Shown here: positions 42,680-52,312 of the stretch, piece by piece
Position numbering within the stretch: position 1 is the first letter of the stretch
Layout: each line of letters starts with the position of its first letter
Made by a program: the position numbers and the translations under genes
The notes under the pieces: model-generated
Database searches by the model: none
Seen by the model: only the letters and a program-made list of their open reading frames with translations
Told to the model about the DNA's origin: nothing
Source of the DNA: Pseudomonadota bacterium
GTDB lineage: Bacteria > Pseudomonadota > Gammaproteobacteria > Burkholderiales > Rhodocyclaceae
Length of the DNA: 54,740 nucleotides
Direction: 5' to 3'
Assembly (NCBI GenBank): GCA_026399515.1
Contig: JAPLQT010000066.1
Span: 1 to 54,740 of the forward strand

Positions 42680-43621
42680 ATGTTGGTTTTTCGTAGTATT
42701 CCCGAACGGGCGACCACGTCCACCATCCTCACCATAGGCAACTTCGATGGCGTGCATCGCGGCCTCCAGGCGCTCCTCGAACGCCTGACCGCGCATGCCC
42801 GTAAAGCGGCGTTGCCGGCGGCGGTGCTCACCTTCGAGCCGCATCCACGCGAGTTTTTCGCCCCGGAGCAGGCGCCGGCACGGCTTACCAGCCTGCGCGA
42901 GAAGCTCAACCTGCTTGAAACCAGCGGCGTCGATCATGTCTATGTGTGCCACTTCGACGCACGCCTGGCGGCGCTCAGCGCCGAGACTTTCATCGAGCGC
43001 ATCCTGGTACAGGGCCTGGCCACGCGCCACCTGATGATCGGTGACGACTTCAGATTCGGCAAAGGCCGCGGCGGCGATTTTGCCCTGCTGCAAAGCGCCG
43101 GCGCGACGCGTGGTTTCACAGTGGAGGCGATGCCTACGCTGGATTGGGAAGGCGAGCGGGTCTCCAGTTCGGCCGTTAGGGACGCGCTGGAGGCGGGCGA
43201 CATCGAGCATGCCGGACGTCTGCTGGGCCGCCCCTACTGCATCGCCGGCCGGGTCGAGCAGGGTGAAAAGATCGGTCGCCAGCTCGGCTTCCCGACCGCC
43301 AATGTGCAGCTCAAGCGCAAGCGCCTGCCGCTGGCCGGTATCTTCGCGGTGACCGTCTCCGGCATTCCGGGTAGCGGACAACCGTGGCCGGGCGCCGCCA
43401 GCCTGGGCGTGCGCCCGACGCTGGGAGCAGGGCTCAAGCCGGTGCTGGAAGTGCATCTGCTGGATTTCGACCGGAGCATCTACGGCGCCCATGTGAGCGT
43501 GAACTTCCTGCACAAATTGCGCGACGAGGCCAAGTACAATAGCCTGGATGCGCTCAAGGCGCAGATTTCACTGGACGTCGACGCTACCCGTAACTACTTC
43601 GCGAAACTGAAAAATGGCTGA
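42680..43621 (+). CDS. ribF: Bifunctional riboflavin kinase/FAD synthetase
   Basis: This 313-residue enzyme makes FMN and then FAD. The N-terminal nucleotidyltransferase domain shows [17 protein letters not shown] and [16 protein letters not shown]. The C-terminal kinase domain has [20 protein letters not shown] and ends with the [12 protein letters not shown] segment. Length is typical. It opens the conserved series ribF-ileS-lspA-fkpB-ispH and overlaps ileS by eight bases. A TATAAT box precedes it. No FMN riboswitch-like structure was recognised in the 239-base gap upstream. Confidence 0.95.
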   Translation: MLVFRSIPERATTSTILTIGNFDGVHRGLQALLERLTAHARKAALPAAVLTFEPHPREFFAPEQAPARLTSLREKLNLLETSGVDHVYVCHFDARLAALSAETFIERILVQGLATRHLMIGDDFRFGKGRGGDFALLQSAGATRGFTVEAMPTLDWEGERVSSSAVRDALEAGDIEHAGRLLGRPYCIAGRVEQGEKIGRQLGFPTANVQLKRKRLPLAGIFAVTVSGIPGSGQPWPGAASLGVRPTLGAGLKPVLEVHLLDFDRSIYGAHVSVNFLHKLRDEAKYNSLDALKAQISLDVDATRNYFAKLKNG

Positions 43622-46439
43622 CTACCGCAAGACCCTGAACATGCCCGACACGCCTTTCCCGATGCGCGGCGATCTCGCCAAGCGCGAGCCGGGTTGGGTC
43701 AAGCAATGGCAGGACCAGCGCCTCTATCAAAAGATCCGCACCGCATCTCAGGGCCGTCCCCGTTTCGTGCTGCACGACGGACCGCCTTACGCGAACGCCA
43801 ATATCCACCTCGGCCACGCGGTGAACAAGATACTCAAGGACATCATCGTCCGCTCCAAGACCCTGGCCGGTTTCGACGCGCCCTATGTGCCGGGCTGGGA
43901 CTGCCATGGCCTGCCGATAGAGCACAAGATCGAGGTACAGCATGGCAAGAATCTGCCAGCGGACAGAGTTCGCGAACTCTGTCGCGCCTATGCCGCCGAG
44001 CAGGTCGAGATACAGAAGCAGGGCTTCATTCGTCTCGGCGTGCTGGGCGATTGGGAGCATCCCTATCTGACCATGTCCTATCCCAACGAGGCAGGAGAAA
44101 TCCGCGCGCTGGCGGAAATCGTCAAGCGCGGTTGGGTGTTCAAGGGATTGAAGCCGGTGAACTGGTGTTTCGACTGCGGCTCCGCGCTGGCCGAAGCCGA
44201 AGTCGAATATGCCGACAAACAGAGCCCGGCGATCGACGTCGGACTGATCTGCGCCGAGCCGGAGAAACTCGCCGCGGCCTTCGGCCTCGCCGCGCTACCG
44301 GCCACCGCCTATGCCGTGATCTGGACCACGACGCCGTGGACGATACCGGCCAACCAGGCCCTCAACGTCCATCCCGACTTCGATTACGCGCTGGTGGAAA
44401 CAACACGCGGCCTGCTGCTGCTCGCGGTCGAATTGGTCGACTCCTGTCTCAAGCGTTTCGGGCTCGAAGGCAGGACCATCGCGACGACCAAGGGCACGGC
44501 ATTGGAGCGCATCGAATTCCGTCATCCGTTCTACGAGCGCCGCTCGCCGATCTTTGTTGCCGACTATGTGGCCCTCGACGCCGGCACCGGCATCGTGCAT
44601 TCCGCGCCGGCCTATGGCGTCGACGATTTCCTGTCCTGCACGCGCAACGGTTTCACATTCGACGACATCCTCGGTCCGGTGCAGGGCAACGGTGTGTATG
44701 TCGAAACTCTGCCTTTCTTCGGCGGGCAGCACATTTGGAAGGCGAACCCGGCCATCGTCGCCAAACTCGCCGAAGTCGGCGCGCTGTTCTCCCACGAAAA
44801 CATCAGCCACAGCTATATGCATTGCTGGCGCCACAAGACGCCGGTGATCTATCGCGCCACGGCGCAGTGGTTCATAGGTATGGACCTGCGCCCGGATAAC
44901 GGCGATGCCGGCCGGCCCAGCCTGCGCGAACTGGCTCTGCAAGGCATCGACGATACAGTTTTCTATCCTGCCTGGGGCAAGGCACGGCTGCATGCCATGA
45001 TCGCCAACCGTCCCGACTGGTGCATTTCGCGCCAGCGCAGTTGGGGCGTGCCGATTCCCTTTTTTCTGAACAAGGCGACGGGCGAACTGCATCCGCGCAC
45101 CGCGGAATTGATGGAACAGGTGGCGCAACGTGTCGAGCGCGATGGCATCGAGGCCTGGTTCAAGCTCGACCCGCGGGAACTGCTCGGCACAGGTGAACAT
45201 GGGGCCGCCCAGTACGACAAGATTGGCGATACGCTAGACGTCTGGTTCGATTCCGGCACCACCCACTGGCACGTGCTGCGGGGATCGCACCCGGATGCCG
45301 AGGCGGATTCGGGTAGGCACGCCGATCTCTATCTCGAAGGTTCCGACCAGCACCGTGGCTGGTTTCATTCCTCGCTGCTGACGGGTTGTGCCATCGACGG
45401 CAAGCCGCCCTACCAGGCGCTGCTGACCCACGGTTTCACGGTGGACGCGCAAGGCCGCAAGATGAGCAAGTCACTGGGCAACGGCATCGAGCCGCAGGAA
45501 GTCGGCGACCGCCTCGGCGTGGAAATACTGCGTCTGTGGCTGGCCGCGACCGACACCTCGGGCGAGCTGTCGATCTCCGACGAAATCCTCAAAAGGGTGG
45601 TGGAGTCCTACCGGCGGATACGCAACACCTTGCGTTTCCTGCTGGCCAACACCGTCGACTTCGACGCGGCGTCTGACAATTCGCAGATGCTGCCGGTCTC
45701 CGACTGGCTGGAAATCGACCGCTATGCGTTGGCACTGACTCGACAGTTGCAGACGCAGGTGACCGTCGACTACGCGGCTTACGAGTTTCACAAGGTGGTG
45801 CAGGCCTTGCAAAATTTCTGTTCGGAAGACCTGGGAGCCTTCTACCTCGACATCCTCAAGGATCGTTTATATACCTCGGCCGTGGATTCTCGGGCGCGGC
45901 GTTCGGCGCAAAGTGCGCTGTGGCACATTCTGCAATCCGTGATCCGCCTGATGGCGCCGATACTTTCATTTACGGCCGAAGAGATCTGGTCGGTGCTCGG
46001 CAATCAGGATAGCGTGATGCTCACCACCTGGCATGAACTGCCGCCACAAGTCGGCGAAGAGGCATTGCTGTCGCGCTGGCAGCAACTGCGCGAGGTGCGC
46101 GCCGAAGCCAGCAAGGTGCTGGAGGAATTGCGTTCCGCCGGCAAGATCGGTTCTTCGCTTCAGGCCGAGGTCGAGATACGCGCCAGCAGTTCCAAACATG
46201 AACTCCTGGCGACGCTCGGGGACGATCTGCGCTTCGTGCTGATCTGCTCCAAGACGACGCTGGTGAAAGCCGCCGATGTGGGCGCCGAGGCGATCATCGC
46301 CACGCCGAGCGCCCACCGGAAATGCGCCCGTTGCTGGCACTGGCGCGAGGATGTCGGCCAGGATCCGCAATATCCCGAGCTTTGTGGGCGATGCACGTCC
46401 AACCTGTTCGGGAACGGCGAGGCGCGCGCTGCGGCATGA
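43614..46439 (+). CDS. ileS: Isoleucyl-tRNA synthetase
   Basis: This 941-residue class I tRNA synthetase has the ATP motif HLGH (residues 65-68) and KMSKS (about 617-621), with the large editing domain between them. It ends in a zinc-binding module with CARC and a second pair in CGRC. The tryptophan-rich segment [17 protein letters not shown] is conserved in the IleS/ValS/LeuS group. The length and the zinc module are those of the eubacterial IleS1 type. It overlaps ribF by eight bases and is followed by lspA one base later. Confidence 0.97.
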   Translation: MADYRKTLNMPDTPFPMRGDLAKREPGWVKQWQDQRLYQKIRTASQGRPRFVLHDGPPYANANIHLGHAVNKILKDIIVRSKTLAGFDAPYVPGWDCHGLPIEHKIEVQHGKNLPADRVRELCRAYAAEQVEIQKQGFIRLGVLGDWEHPYLTMSYPNEAGEIRALAEIVKRGWVFKGLKPVNWCFDCGSALAEAEVEYADKQSPAIDVGLICAEPEKLAAAFGLAALPATAYAVIWTTTPWTIPANQALNVHPDFDYALVETTRGLLLLAVELVDSCLKRFGLEGRTIATTKGTALERIEFRHPFYERRSPIFVADYVALDAGTGIVHSAPAYGVDDFLSCTRNGFTFDDILGPVQGNGVYVETLPFFGGQHIWKANPAIVAKLAEVGALFSHENISHSYMHCWRHKTPVIYRATAQWFIGMDLRPDNGDAGRPSLRELALQGIDDTVFYPAWGKARLHAMIANRPDWCISRQRSWGVPIPFFLNKATGELHPRTAELMEQVAQRVERDGIEAWFKLDPRELLGTGEHGAAQYDKIGDTLDVWFDSGTTHWHVLRGSHPDAEADSGRHADLYLEGSDQHRGWFHSSLLTGCAIDGKPPYQALLTHGFTVDAQGRKMSKSLGNGIEPQEVGDRLGVEILRLWLAATDTSGELSISDEILKRVVESYRRIRNTLRFLLANTVDFDAASDNSQMLPVSDWLEIDRYALALTRQLQTQVTVDYAAYEFHKVVQALQNFCSEDLGAFYLDILKDRLYTSAVDSRARRSAQSALWHILQSVIRLMAPILSFTAEEIWSVLGNQDSVMLTTWHELPPQVGEEALLSRWQQLREVRAEASKVLEELRSAGKIGSSLQAEVEIRASSSKHELLATLGDDLRFVLICSKTTLVKAADVGAEAIIATPSAHRKCARCWHWREDVGQDPQYPELCGRCTSNLFGNGEARAAA

Positions 46440-46440
46440 G

Positions 46441-46929
46441 ATGAACGAGGGGCGTGATACTTCAAAGTGGCTGAAATGGTTGATCCTGAGCGGCCTGGTG
46501 ATCGCCCTGGATCAGGCCACCAAGGCCGTCCTGGCATCGGCGTTTCGGCTCGGCGAGAGCCTGACGCTGACGCCTTTCTTCGACCTGGTGTTTGTCTTCA
46601 ACCGCGGCGCCGCCTTCAACTTTCTTTCCGACGCCGCCGGCTGGCAACGCTGGTTCTTCATCGGCCTGGCGCTGATCATTTCGGCATGGATAATCGCCAT
46701 GCTGAAACGCCATGCCGCCGAAAAACTGTTTTCCGCCGCGATGTCGCTGATCCTGGGGGGCGCGATGGGGAACGTCGTCGATCGGGTCAATCACGGCGCC
46801 GTCGTGGACTTCCTGTCGTTCCACGTTGCCGGCTACTACTGGCCGGCATTCAACGTGGCCGATTCCGCCATCACCGTGGGTGTAGCCCTGATGTTATGGG
46901 AGCAACTGACGTCAGGGAAAACCCGATGA
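46441..46929 (+). CDS. lspA: Lipoprotein signal peptidase (signal peptidase II)
   Basis: This 162-residue inner-membrane aspartyl protease cleaves prolipoprotein signal peptides. It has four predicted helices. The catalytic aspartates are in GNVVDRVNHGAVVDF and FNVADSAI, and the conserved NRGAAFNFL follows the second helix. ATG 46441 is one base after the ileS stop. Its own stop overlaps the start of fkpB (ATGA), so the order ileS-lspA-fkpB is translationally coupled. Confidence 0.96.
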   Translation: MNEGRDTSKWLKWLILSGLVIALDQATKAVLASAFRLGESLTLTPFFDLVFVFNRGAAFNFLSDAAGWQRWFFIGLALIISAWIIAMLKRHAAEKLFSAAMSLILGGAMGNVVDRVNHGAVVDFLSFHVAGYYWPAFNVADSAITVGVALMLWEQLTSGKTR

Positions 46930-47357
46930 GCGAGCGCGTCAAACGCGACAGCCTGGTGACGCTCAACTATCGTGTCGCCAGCGGGGACGACACGGAACTG
47001 ATCGGAACTTTCGGTTCGACTCCGGCCACGCTGCAACTCGGCAACGGCGAACTGGCGCCGCCGCTTGAAGCCTGCCTCGACGGCTTGCCGGTGGGGGAAC
47101 GTCAGGTGTTTCTGCTCGATCCGGAACAGGCATTTGGTGCGCACAATCCGCAACTGGTGCAACGCATTCCGCGTGCGGATCTGCCCCACGGAACCGCGCT
47201 CGAGGCGCTGAGCATGGTCGAGTTTTCCGCGCCCAACGGCGCCAAGTTCACCGGACTGGTGCGCGAACTGGACGAACAGGCGGCGCTGATCGATTTCAAC
47301 CACCCGTTGGCCGGCAAGTCGATACGCTTCGAGGTCGAAGTGATCGGAATACTCTGA
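46926..47357 (+). CDS. fkpB: FKBP-type peptidyl-prolyl isomerase (SlpA type)
   Basis: This 143-residue small FKBP with an inserted flap domain belongs to the SlpA/FkpB group. [20 protein letters not shown] begins the FKBP fold, the inserted chaperone region includes [19 protein letters not shown], and it ends with [19 protein letters not shown]. The first part has diverged from FkpA-type active sites, so chaperone action may dominate over isomerase activity. Start ATG 46926 overlaps the lspA stop. ispH follows after one base, as in many gamma- and betaproteobacteria. Confidence 0.93.
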   Translation: MSERVKRDSLVTLNYRVASGDDTELIGTFGSTPATLQLGNGELAPPLEACLDGLPVGERQVFLLDPEQAFGAHNPQLVQRIPRADLPHGTALEALSMVEFSAPNGAKFTGLVRELDEQAALIDFNHPLAGKSIRFEVEVIGIL

Positions 47358-47358
47358 T

Positions 47359-48285
47359 ATGGACATACTGCTTGCCAATCCGCGCGGCTTCTGTGCCGGC
47401 GTCGAGCGCGCCATCGAGATCGTCGAACGCGCGCTGAAACTCTATGCGGCGCCGATTTATGTGCGCCACGAAGTGGTGCACAACCGCTACGTGGTCGAAG
47501 ATCTGCGCGCCAAGGGCGCGGTTTTCGTCGAATCCCTGGACGAAGTACCGGCCGGCGCGACAGTCGTTTTCAGCGCCCACGGCGTTCCTCAATCGGTGCG
47601 GATCGAGGCGGCCGTGCGCGGCTTGCGGGTCTTCGACGCGACCTGCCCGCTGGTCACCAAAGTTCATGTCGAAGTATCGAGGTCGCATCAGGCCGGTCGC
47701 GAGATCGTGATGATCGGCCATCGCGGCCACCCCGAAGTCGAGGGAACCATGGGTCAGGCGGAAGGCGGCATGTACCTGGTCGAGAACGTCGAGGATGTCT
47801 TCCGGCTGGAAGTCCGCGACCCGGAGCGGCTGGCCTATGTGACGCAGACCACCTTGTCGATGGACGACGCGTCGCTGATAGTCGCGGCCTTGGTGGCGCG
47901 CTTCCCTGCCATCGTCGGGCCGAAGAAGAACGACATCTGCTACGCCACCCAGAATCGCCAGGACGCCGTGAAATTGCTGGCATCCCAGTGCGATGCCGTC
48001 ATCGTCGTGGGTTCGCCGAACAGTTCCAATTCCAACCGCTTGAGAGAGGTGGCCGAGAACCTCGGCGTGCCGGCCTATCTGGTGGATCAGGCCGGGCAGT
48101 TGGATCCCGCATGGATCGCCGGAAAGTCGCGGATCGGCGTGACGGCGGGAGCTTCGGCACCCGAACTGCTGGTGGAGCAAGTGATCGCCCAATTGAAATC
48201 ATGGGGCGCCGGTGAGGTGCGGCAGATCGTCGCCGAACTGGAGACCACCACCTTCCCCTTGCCGAAGGAACTCAGCGGCGATTAG
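47359..48285 (+). CDS. ispH: 4-hydroxy-3-methylbut-2-enyl diphosphate reductase
   Basis: This 308-residue iron-sulfur enzyme is the last in the methylerythritol phosphate pathway, making isopentenyl and dimethylallyl diphosphate. Cluster cysteines are in [25 protein letters not shown] and [10 protein letters not shown]. The conserved [11 protein letters not shown] binds the diphosphate. It complements dxs and ispA in this window. Its stop overlaps that of the TonB-like gene on the opposite strand by four bases. Confidence 0.96.
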   Translation: MDILLANPRGFCAGVERAIEIVERALKLYAAPIYVRHEVVHNRYVVEDLRAKGAVFVESLDEVPAGATVVFSAHGVPQSVRIEAAVRGLRVFDATCPLVTKVHVEVSRSHQAGREIVMIGHRGHPEVEGTMGQAEGGMYLVENVEDVFRLEVRDPERLAYVTQTTLSMDDASLIVAALVARFPAIVGPKKNDICYATQNRQDAVKLLASQCDAVIVVGSPNSSNSNRLREVAENLGVPAYLVDQAGQLDPAWIAGKSRIGVTAGASAPELLVEQVIAQLKSWGAGEVRQIVAELETTTFPLPKELSGD

Positions 48286-48896
48286 CGCCCGGCGGCAGGA
48301 ACGCGGCCGTCGTCGTAGCTCACCTCGATTCTCATCACGCTGCCGACGCGCACGCCGCCGCGTTCACCCGGGGCGAAGCGCAAGCGTTTGAAGGCGGCCA
48401 GCGCCGATAGCGAAAACACCTCCGGCAGTTCGGTTTTCTCGATGTCGACATCGATTACCTTGCCGGACTCGTCGATCCATAATTTAAGGATCATTTTTCC
48501 GGACGCCACGATGGGATTGATCTCCGGCGCATCCAGATCCGCCGAGCCAAGCGGCTGCGGGCGTTTGCTGAGCTGGTCGGTGGTGTAGTAGGTCGGTGCA
48601 GCAAACGGCAACAGGCCCATGCCATCGGTACGTTCAACGGGCACAGCGGTTTCCCGAGGGCCTGCCGGCTTGATCTGTTCCGCTACCTTCAGCGATGCGC
48701 TGAAGGGACGCGCTGGCATCTGGTTCTTGGCTGCAACCACCGAGTGTTCCCTGTTGTTTTCGCCGAGATAAGCAGCCACAACCAGCGCGATGTGCAACAC
48801 GCAGGACATTGCCAGCGCGGCCACCAGTCGACGACGACAGGGGAAGTTGCCGGAATGGCCGGATGCCGGGACGAGGGACGAAATTTGACCGTTCAT
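48282..48896 (-). CDS. TonB-like energy-transducer family protein
   Basis: This 204-residue protein has an N-terminal cytoplasmic tail, one membrane helix (about residues 24-43, [20 protein letters not shown]) and a periplasmic part that ends in a TonB C-terminal-like fold. There [19 protein letters not shown] is followed by [20 protein letters not shown] and VMRIEVSYD. It lacks the long proline-rich stretch of classical TonB and has no exbBD neighbours, so it may be an accessory TonB variant or serve another envelope role. It is unusual between ispH and the pilin genes and is encoded opposite to both. Confidence 0.72.
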   Translation of the reverse strand: MNGQISSLVPASGHSGNFPCRRRLVAALAMSCVLHIALVVAAYLGENNREHSVVAAKNQMPARPFSASLKVAEQIKPAGPRETAVPVERTDGMGLLPFAAPTYYTTDQLSKRPQPLGSADLDAPEINPIVASGKMILKLWIDESGKVIDVDIEKTELPEVFSLSALAAFKRLRFAPGERGGVRVGSVMRIEVSYDDGRVPAAGR

Positions 48897-48926
48897 GCGA
48901 AATAAGCAACCGTATGTCGCCCGAAC

Positions 48927-48954
48927 TTTACCTGAAGCGGATTCCGACTATCAT
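48927..48954 (+). promoter_or_regulatory. Possible promoter of the minor pilin operon
   Basis: TTTACC (48927-48932) and TATCAT (48949-48954) are separated by 16 bases, 79 bases before the pilE-like gene. No sigma-54 site was found, although pilin genes often use one. Confidence 0.35.
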
Positions 48955-49033
48955 TCAATCTGCCGTCAGTGAGAATGCGCGCACTGCACTTTTGGATGTT
49001 TTGAATCGGTAAATCAACCAAAGAGGATTCCCA

Positions 49034-49450
49034 ATGAAGACACGAAACGGTTTCACGCTGATCGAACTGATGATCGTGGTGGCGATAGTCGCCATACTTG
49101 GGGCGATCTCGATGCCTGCCTATACGGATTATGTGATCAGGGGAAAGATCCCGGATGCGACCTCGAATCTTGCCACCAAGCGCGTGCAACTTGAGCAGTT
49201 CTTCCAGGACAACCGGACCTATGCGGGTGCCGCGCCCTGTGTCGCCGATACGACCTCCAGCCAATACTTCAATTTTTCCTGCACGGTGCAAACCGCGGCG
49301 GCCTACACGGTCCAGGCTCTTGGCAAGGGGACGATGGTCGGTTTTACCTACACCATCGACCAGAATAATTCGAAAGTGACCGTGGCGGTGCCGGCCGGCT
49401 GGACGGCCAACGCCACCTGCTGGGTGACCAAGAAAGGCGGCGCGTGTTAA
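49034..49450 (+). CDS. pilE: Type IV pilin-like protein (PilE minor pilin type)
   Basis: This 138-residue prepilin has the type IV leader MKTRNG followed by FTLIELMIVVAIVAILGAIS; cleavage occurs between G6 and F7, and E11 is the assembly glutamate. The rest is short, with two cysteine pairs (PCVADTTSS..NFSC and CWVTKKGGAC) that probably form disulfides. Its position beside fimT-pilV-pilW-pilX-pilY1 suggests the minor pilin PilE rather than the major subunit. It is unusual in coming first; in Pseudomonas the order is fimU, pilV, W, X, Y1, E. AGAGGA lies before the start. Confidence 0.88.
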   Translation: MKTRNGFTLIELMIVVAIVAILGAISMPAYTDYVIRGKIPDATSNLATKRVQLEQFFQDNRTYAGAAPCVADTTSSQYFNFSCTVQTAAAYTVQALGKGTMVGFTYTIDQNNSKVTVAVPAGWTANATCWVTKKGGAC

Positions 49451-50040
49451 GAGTCATGCATGGGCAGCAAGGCACCACCCTGGTCGAGTTGTTGATCGGG
49501 CTGGCGATCATTGCTGTCCTTTTCTCCTTGGGATCTCCGGCTTTCTTCAGCTGGATCCAGAACAGCCAGATTCGCACCTCGGCCGAAGCCATCCAGAACG
49601 GTCTCCATCTGGCGCGTGGCGAAGCAGTCCGGCGCAATACCTCGGTGCGCTTCCAGCTTACCAGTACGGTGACTGCCGCCTGCGGACTTTCCACAACGGG
49701 CGGCAACTGGGTAGTCAGTCTGGATGATCCCACCGCCGCGTGCAATAGCGCTCCTTCGGATATCGTTGCGCCGCGCATCATCCAGAGCCGCTCGACCGCC
49801 GAGGGATCGCCGAACGTGGCTGTCGCGGCGGGACAAGCAAGCATCATTTTCAATGGGCTGGGACGCGTGACCCCGGTGCCGGCCGGCAATATCGATATCG
49901 ACGTCACCAATCCCACCGGTGGTGCCTGCGCGACAGCGGCAGTCGATGGCATGCGCTGTCTACGGATTCGCGTTTCGACCGGCGGCCAGATCCGCATGTG
50001 CAATCCGATCCTCGCCGCCACCGATCCACAAGGATGCTAA
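49444..50040 (+). CDS. fimT: GspH/FimT-type minor pilin
   Basis: This protein of about 198 residues has the prepilin motif QQGTTLVELLIGLAIIAVLF and the GspH/FimT domain after the helix. GTG 49444 overlaps the pilE stop by seven bases; ATG 49456 (MHGQQGTTLVE) is four codons in and also gives an acceptable leader peptide. It primes pilus assembly together with PilV, PilW and PilX. A C-terminal disulfide pair is possible (MRCLRIRV and CNPILAATDPQGC). Confidence 0.88.
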   Translation: MLRVMHGQQGTTLVELLIGLAIIAVLFSLGSPAFFSWIQNSQIRTSAEAIQNGLHLARGEAVRRNTSVRFQLTSTVTAACGLSTTGGNWVVSLDDPTAACNSAPSDIVAPRIIQSRSTAEGSPNVAVAAGQASIIFNGLGRVTPVPAGNIDIDVTNPTGGACATAAVDGMRCLRIRVSTGGQIRMCNPILAATDPQGC

Positions 50041-50041
50041 C

Positions 50042-50485
50042 GTGATCCAGAACAATCGCTCCCACACCAGTAGTCGACAAACCGGCTCGATGTTGCTGGA
50101 ATCCCTGATTGCGGTGCTGATTTTCTCCATGGGCATCCTCGCCATCGTCGGCATGCAGGCGTCCGCCGTCAAGGCGTCGAGCGACGCGAAGTATCGTTCC
50201 GATGCCAGCATGGTGGCGAACCAGTTGATCGGGGAGATGTGGGTCAACAATCGAACCCAGGCGACACTTCAGGCGAATTTCCAGGGCGGCGCAGGCAACG
50301 ATGGTCCGCTCTATACGGCCTGGCTGGCCGACGTACAGGCAGCTTTACCGGGCGCCGCCGCCAATCCGCCTGTCGTCACCGTCACTCAGGCGAGTCTGGT
50401 GACGATCACGGTGTTCTGGATAGCGCCAGGTGAGCCGGCCGGGACCGCGCCGCATAGTTTCAACGTCGTCGCCCAGATCATTTAG
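50042..50485 (+). CDS. pilV: Minor pilin PilV
   Basis: This 147-residue prepilin has QTGSMLLESLIAVLIFSMGI: GSMLLESLIAVLIF is the PilV-type cleavage site with glutamate at +5. The C-terminal half contains VVTVTQASLVTITVFW, typical of this family. GTG 50042 is one base after the fimT stop, indicating coupled translation. PilV is part of the PilVWXY1 tip complex that is thought to prime type IV pilus assembly. Confidence 0.88.
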   Translation: MIQNNRSHTSSRQTGSMLLESLIAVLIFSMGILAIVGMQASAVKASSDAKYRSDASMVANQLIGEMWVNNRTQATLQANFQGGAGNDGPLYTAWLADVQAALPGAAANPPVVTVTQASLVTITVFWIAPGEPAGTAPHSFNVVAQII

Positions 50486-50494
50486 GAGGCAAGA

Positions 50495-51688
50495 GTGCTG
50501 TTCCTCAGGTCGTATTCGCCTCGCCAGCTACACCCACCGCGCTACTCAAGCGGCTTCAGCTTGGTGGAAATCATGATCGGCATGGTGATCGGCATGCTCG
50601 GCATCATCGTCATGATGCAGATATTTGCCCTTGCCGAAGGGCAAAAGCGCGCCACCACGGGTGGAGGCGATGCGCAGAACAACGGTGCGATCGCCCTGTA
50701 CGGCGTGCAACGCGACATCCGCCAGGCGGGCTGGGGAAACAGCGACCTGAAGGTGATTGGCTGCGATGTGCTATTGCCCACGACGCGCGGCGTGGGAGGG
50801 CCTCCCGCCGTGACGCTGAACCCGATGGCGCCCGTGACCATCAACCACCCCGCGATTCCCCCGGGCGATGCCAACACCGATACCTTGCTGATGGTCTACG
50901 GCAACACCAATGGTACGCCGCAGGGCGACGGCTTCGTTGCGGCGAACACGACTGCCAATATCTTCCAGGTCCAGACGCCTACTTCATTCACCGTCAATGA
51001 CTGGGTGATCGCCATCGCACGTAACCGGCCCGCGCAACCCGCTTCCTGCGCGACAATACTCGATCGCGTTGCATGTATCGGCATCGCCTGCGCCGCAGCC
51101 ATCCCCAGTGCAGCAAACGTCGTCGTTGCAACCGGCGCGGCGGTCAACAGCCTGCTGGGCGGCGCGCCCTCCAGCACGCTCTACAATCTCGGCCAGGCGC
51201 CGAAGATATTGGTTTATGCGATCCGCGGGGGCAACCTGACGCTGTGCGATTACATGGCCAAAGACTGCGGCGCCGCCGGCAACACCGGCAATGCGACGAT
51301 CTGGGTGCCGATCGGCAGTAATATCGTCAGCCTGCGGGCGCAATATGGCCGCGACACCACCAATCTGGCCGCCCCCGCCATGGACGGCGTCGTGGATATC
51401 TACGACCAGACCAGCCCGGATTTGCAGACGGCCAATAACGTCGCCCCGTCGCCCACGACCGGCTGTGGTTGGGCAAGAATATCCGCTATACGCCTGGTGC
51501 TGGTGGCGCGTAGCGGGCAATACGAGAAATCCCTGGTCACCACTGCGGCGCCGGCCTGGCTGGGTACAGCGACCACGCCCATCGTCTTGGCGGGATTAGC
51601 CAATTGGCAGAATTACCGCTACAAGATTTTTCAGACCGTGGTGCCGCTGCGGAACATTGCCTGGCTGGGAGCGCAAGCAGGATGTTGA
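50495..51688 (+). CDS. pilW: Minor pilin PilW
   Basis: This 397-residue large minor pilin has the prepilin motif SSGFSLVEIMIGMVIGMLGI near residues 19-38 and the PilW-type N-terminal region ALYGVQRDIRQAGWGNSDLK. Its length is in the family range. Several cysteines (for example CGAAGNTGN and TTGCGWARIS) may form disulfides. The GTG start at 50495 follows GGAGGCAAGA. The stop overlaps the pilX start (ATG 51682) by seven bases, so the minor pilins are produced in a fixed ratio. Confidence 0.87.
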   Translation: MLFLRSYSPRQLHPPRYSSGFSLVEIMIGMVIGMLGIIVMMQIFALAEGQKRATTGGGDAQNNGAIALYGVQRDIRQAGWGNSDLKVIGCDVLLPTTRGVGGPPAVTLNPMAPVTINHPAIPPGDANTDTLLMVYGNTNGTPQGDGFVAANTTANIFQVQTPTSFTVNDWVIAIARNRPAQPASCATILDRVACIGIACAAAIPSAANVVVATGAAVNSLLGGAPSSTLYNLGQAPKILVYAIRGGNLTLCDYMAKDCGAAGNTGNATIWVPIGSNIVSLRAQYGRDTTNLAAPAMDGVVDIYDQTSPDLQTANNVAPSPTTGCGWARISAIRLVLVARSGQYEKSLVTTAAPAWLGTATTPIVLAGLANWQNYRYKIFQTVVPLRNIAWLGAQAGC

Positions 51689-52293
51689 TCCAGCCGAAAC
51701 TTTCCGCGGGCTGCGGACCCACCGGGCAGCGCGGCGTGGTGCTGATGATCGCGCTGATCGTGCTGGTGGCGATGACCTTGGCCGGCATCGCGCTGGTCCG
51801 TTCGGTGGACACTTCCAACATCATCGCCGGCAACCTGGCTTTTCAGCAGGCTGCGACCCACGCCGGAGATACCGGCACCGAAACCGCGGTCGGCTGGCTA
51901 CAGGCCAACAACGCCGGCATCACCTTGCAAGCCAACAATTTTCCCGCCGGTTACGCCGCAGCCCGGACGGATCCCGCGGCGGGCCAGTCCTGGGATGCTT
52001 TCTGGACCAACGTGCTGATTCCCGCCGGGCAGGTGGTGACGCTCGCCCCGGATGCCACCACCGGCAACACGGTGGCCTACACGATACAGCGCCTATGCAA
52101 TGCACTCGGTGATCCGGTCAACCCTGGGGTCGATTGCGCCGTCTCGCAATCCGCCACGGTTACGACCGGGAGCAGCAAAGGGGCGGGCGTCATTGCCTTG
52201 CAATACAGTGCCCAGGTGTATTACCGGATCACTTCGCGCATCACCGGACCGCGCAATACCGTGAGCTACATCCAGACCATCATCGCGATGTAG
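51682..52293 (+). CDS. pilX: Minor pilin PilX
   Basis: This 203-residue protein has an N-terminal RGVVLMIALIVLVAMTLAGI helix, the usual PilX start with the leader cut after G23 and no glutamate at +5. The following VRSVDTSNIIAGNLAFQQAA segment is a family hallmark. ATG 51682 overlaps the pilW stop. The pilY1 start follows after 19 bases. PilX connects PilY1 to the pilus tip in the models of Pseudomonas and Neisseria. Confidence 0.87.
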   Translation: MLIQPKLSAGCGPTGQRGVVLMIALIVLVAMTLAGIALVRSVDTSNIIAGNLAFQQAATHAGDTGTETAVGWLQANNAGITLQANNFPAGYAAARTDPAAGQSWDAFWTNVLIPAGQVVTLAPDATTGNTVAYTIQRLCNALGDPVNPGVDCAVSQSATVTTGSSKGAGVIALQYSAQVYYRITSRITGPRNTVSYIQTIIAM

Positions 52294-52312
52294 CGGACAT
52301 CAGGAGCAAGCC

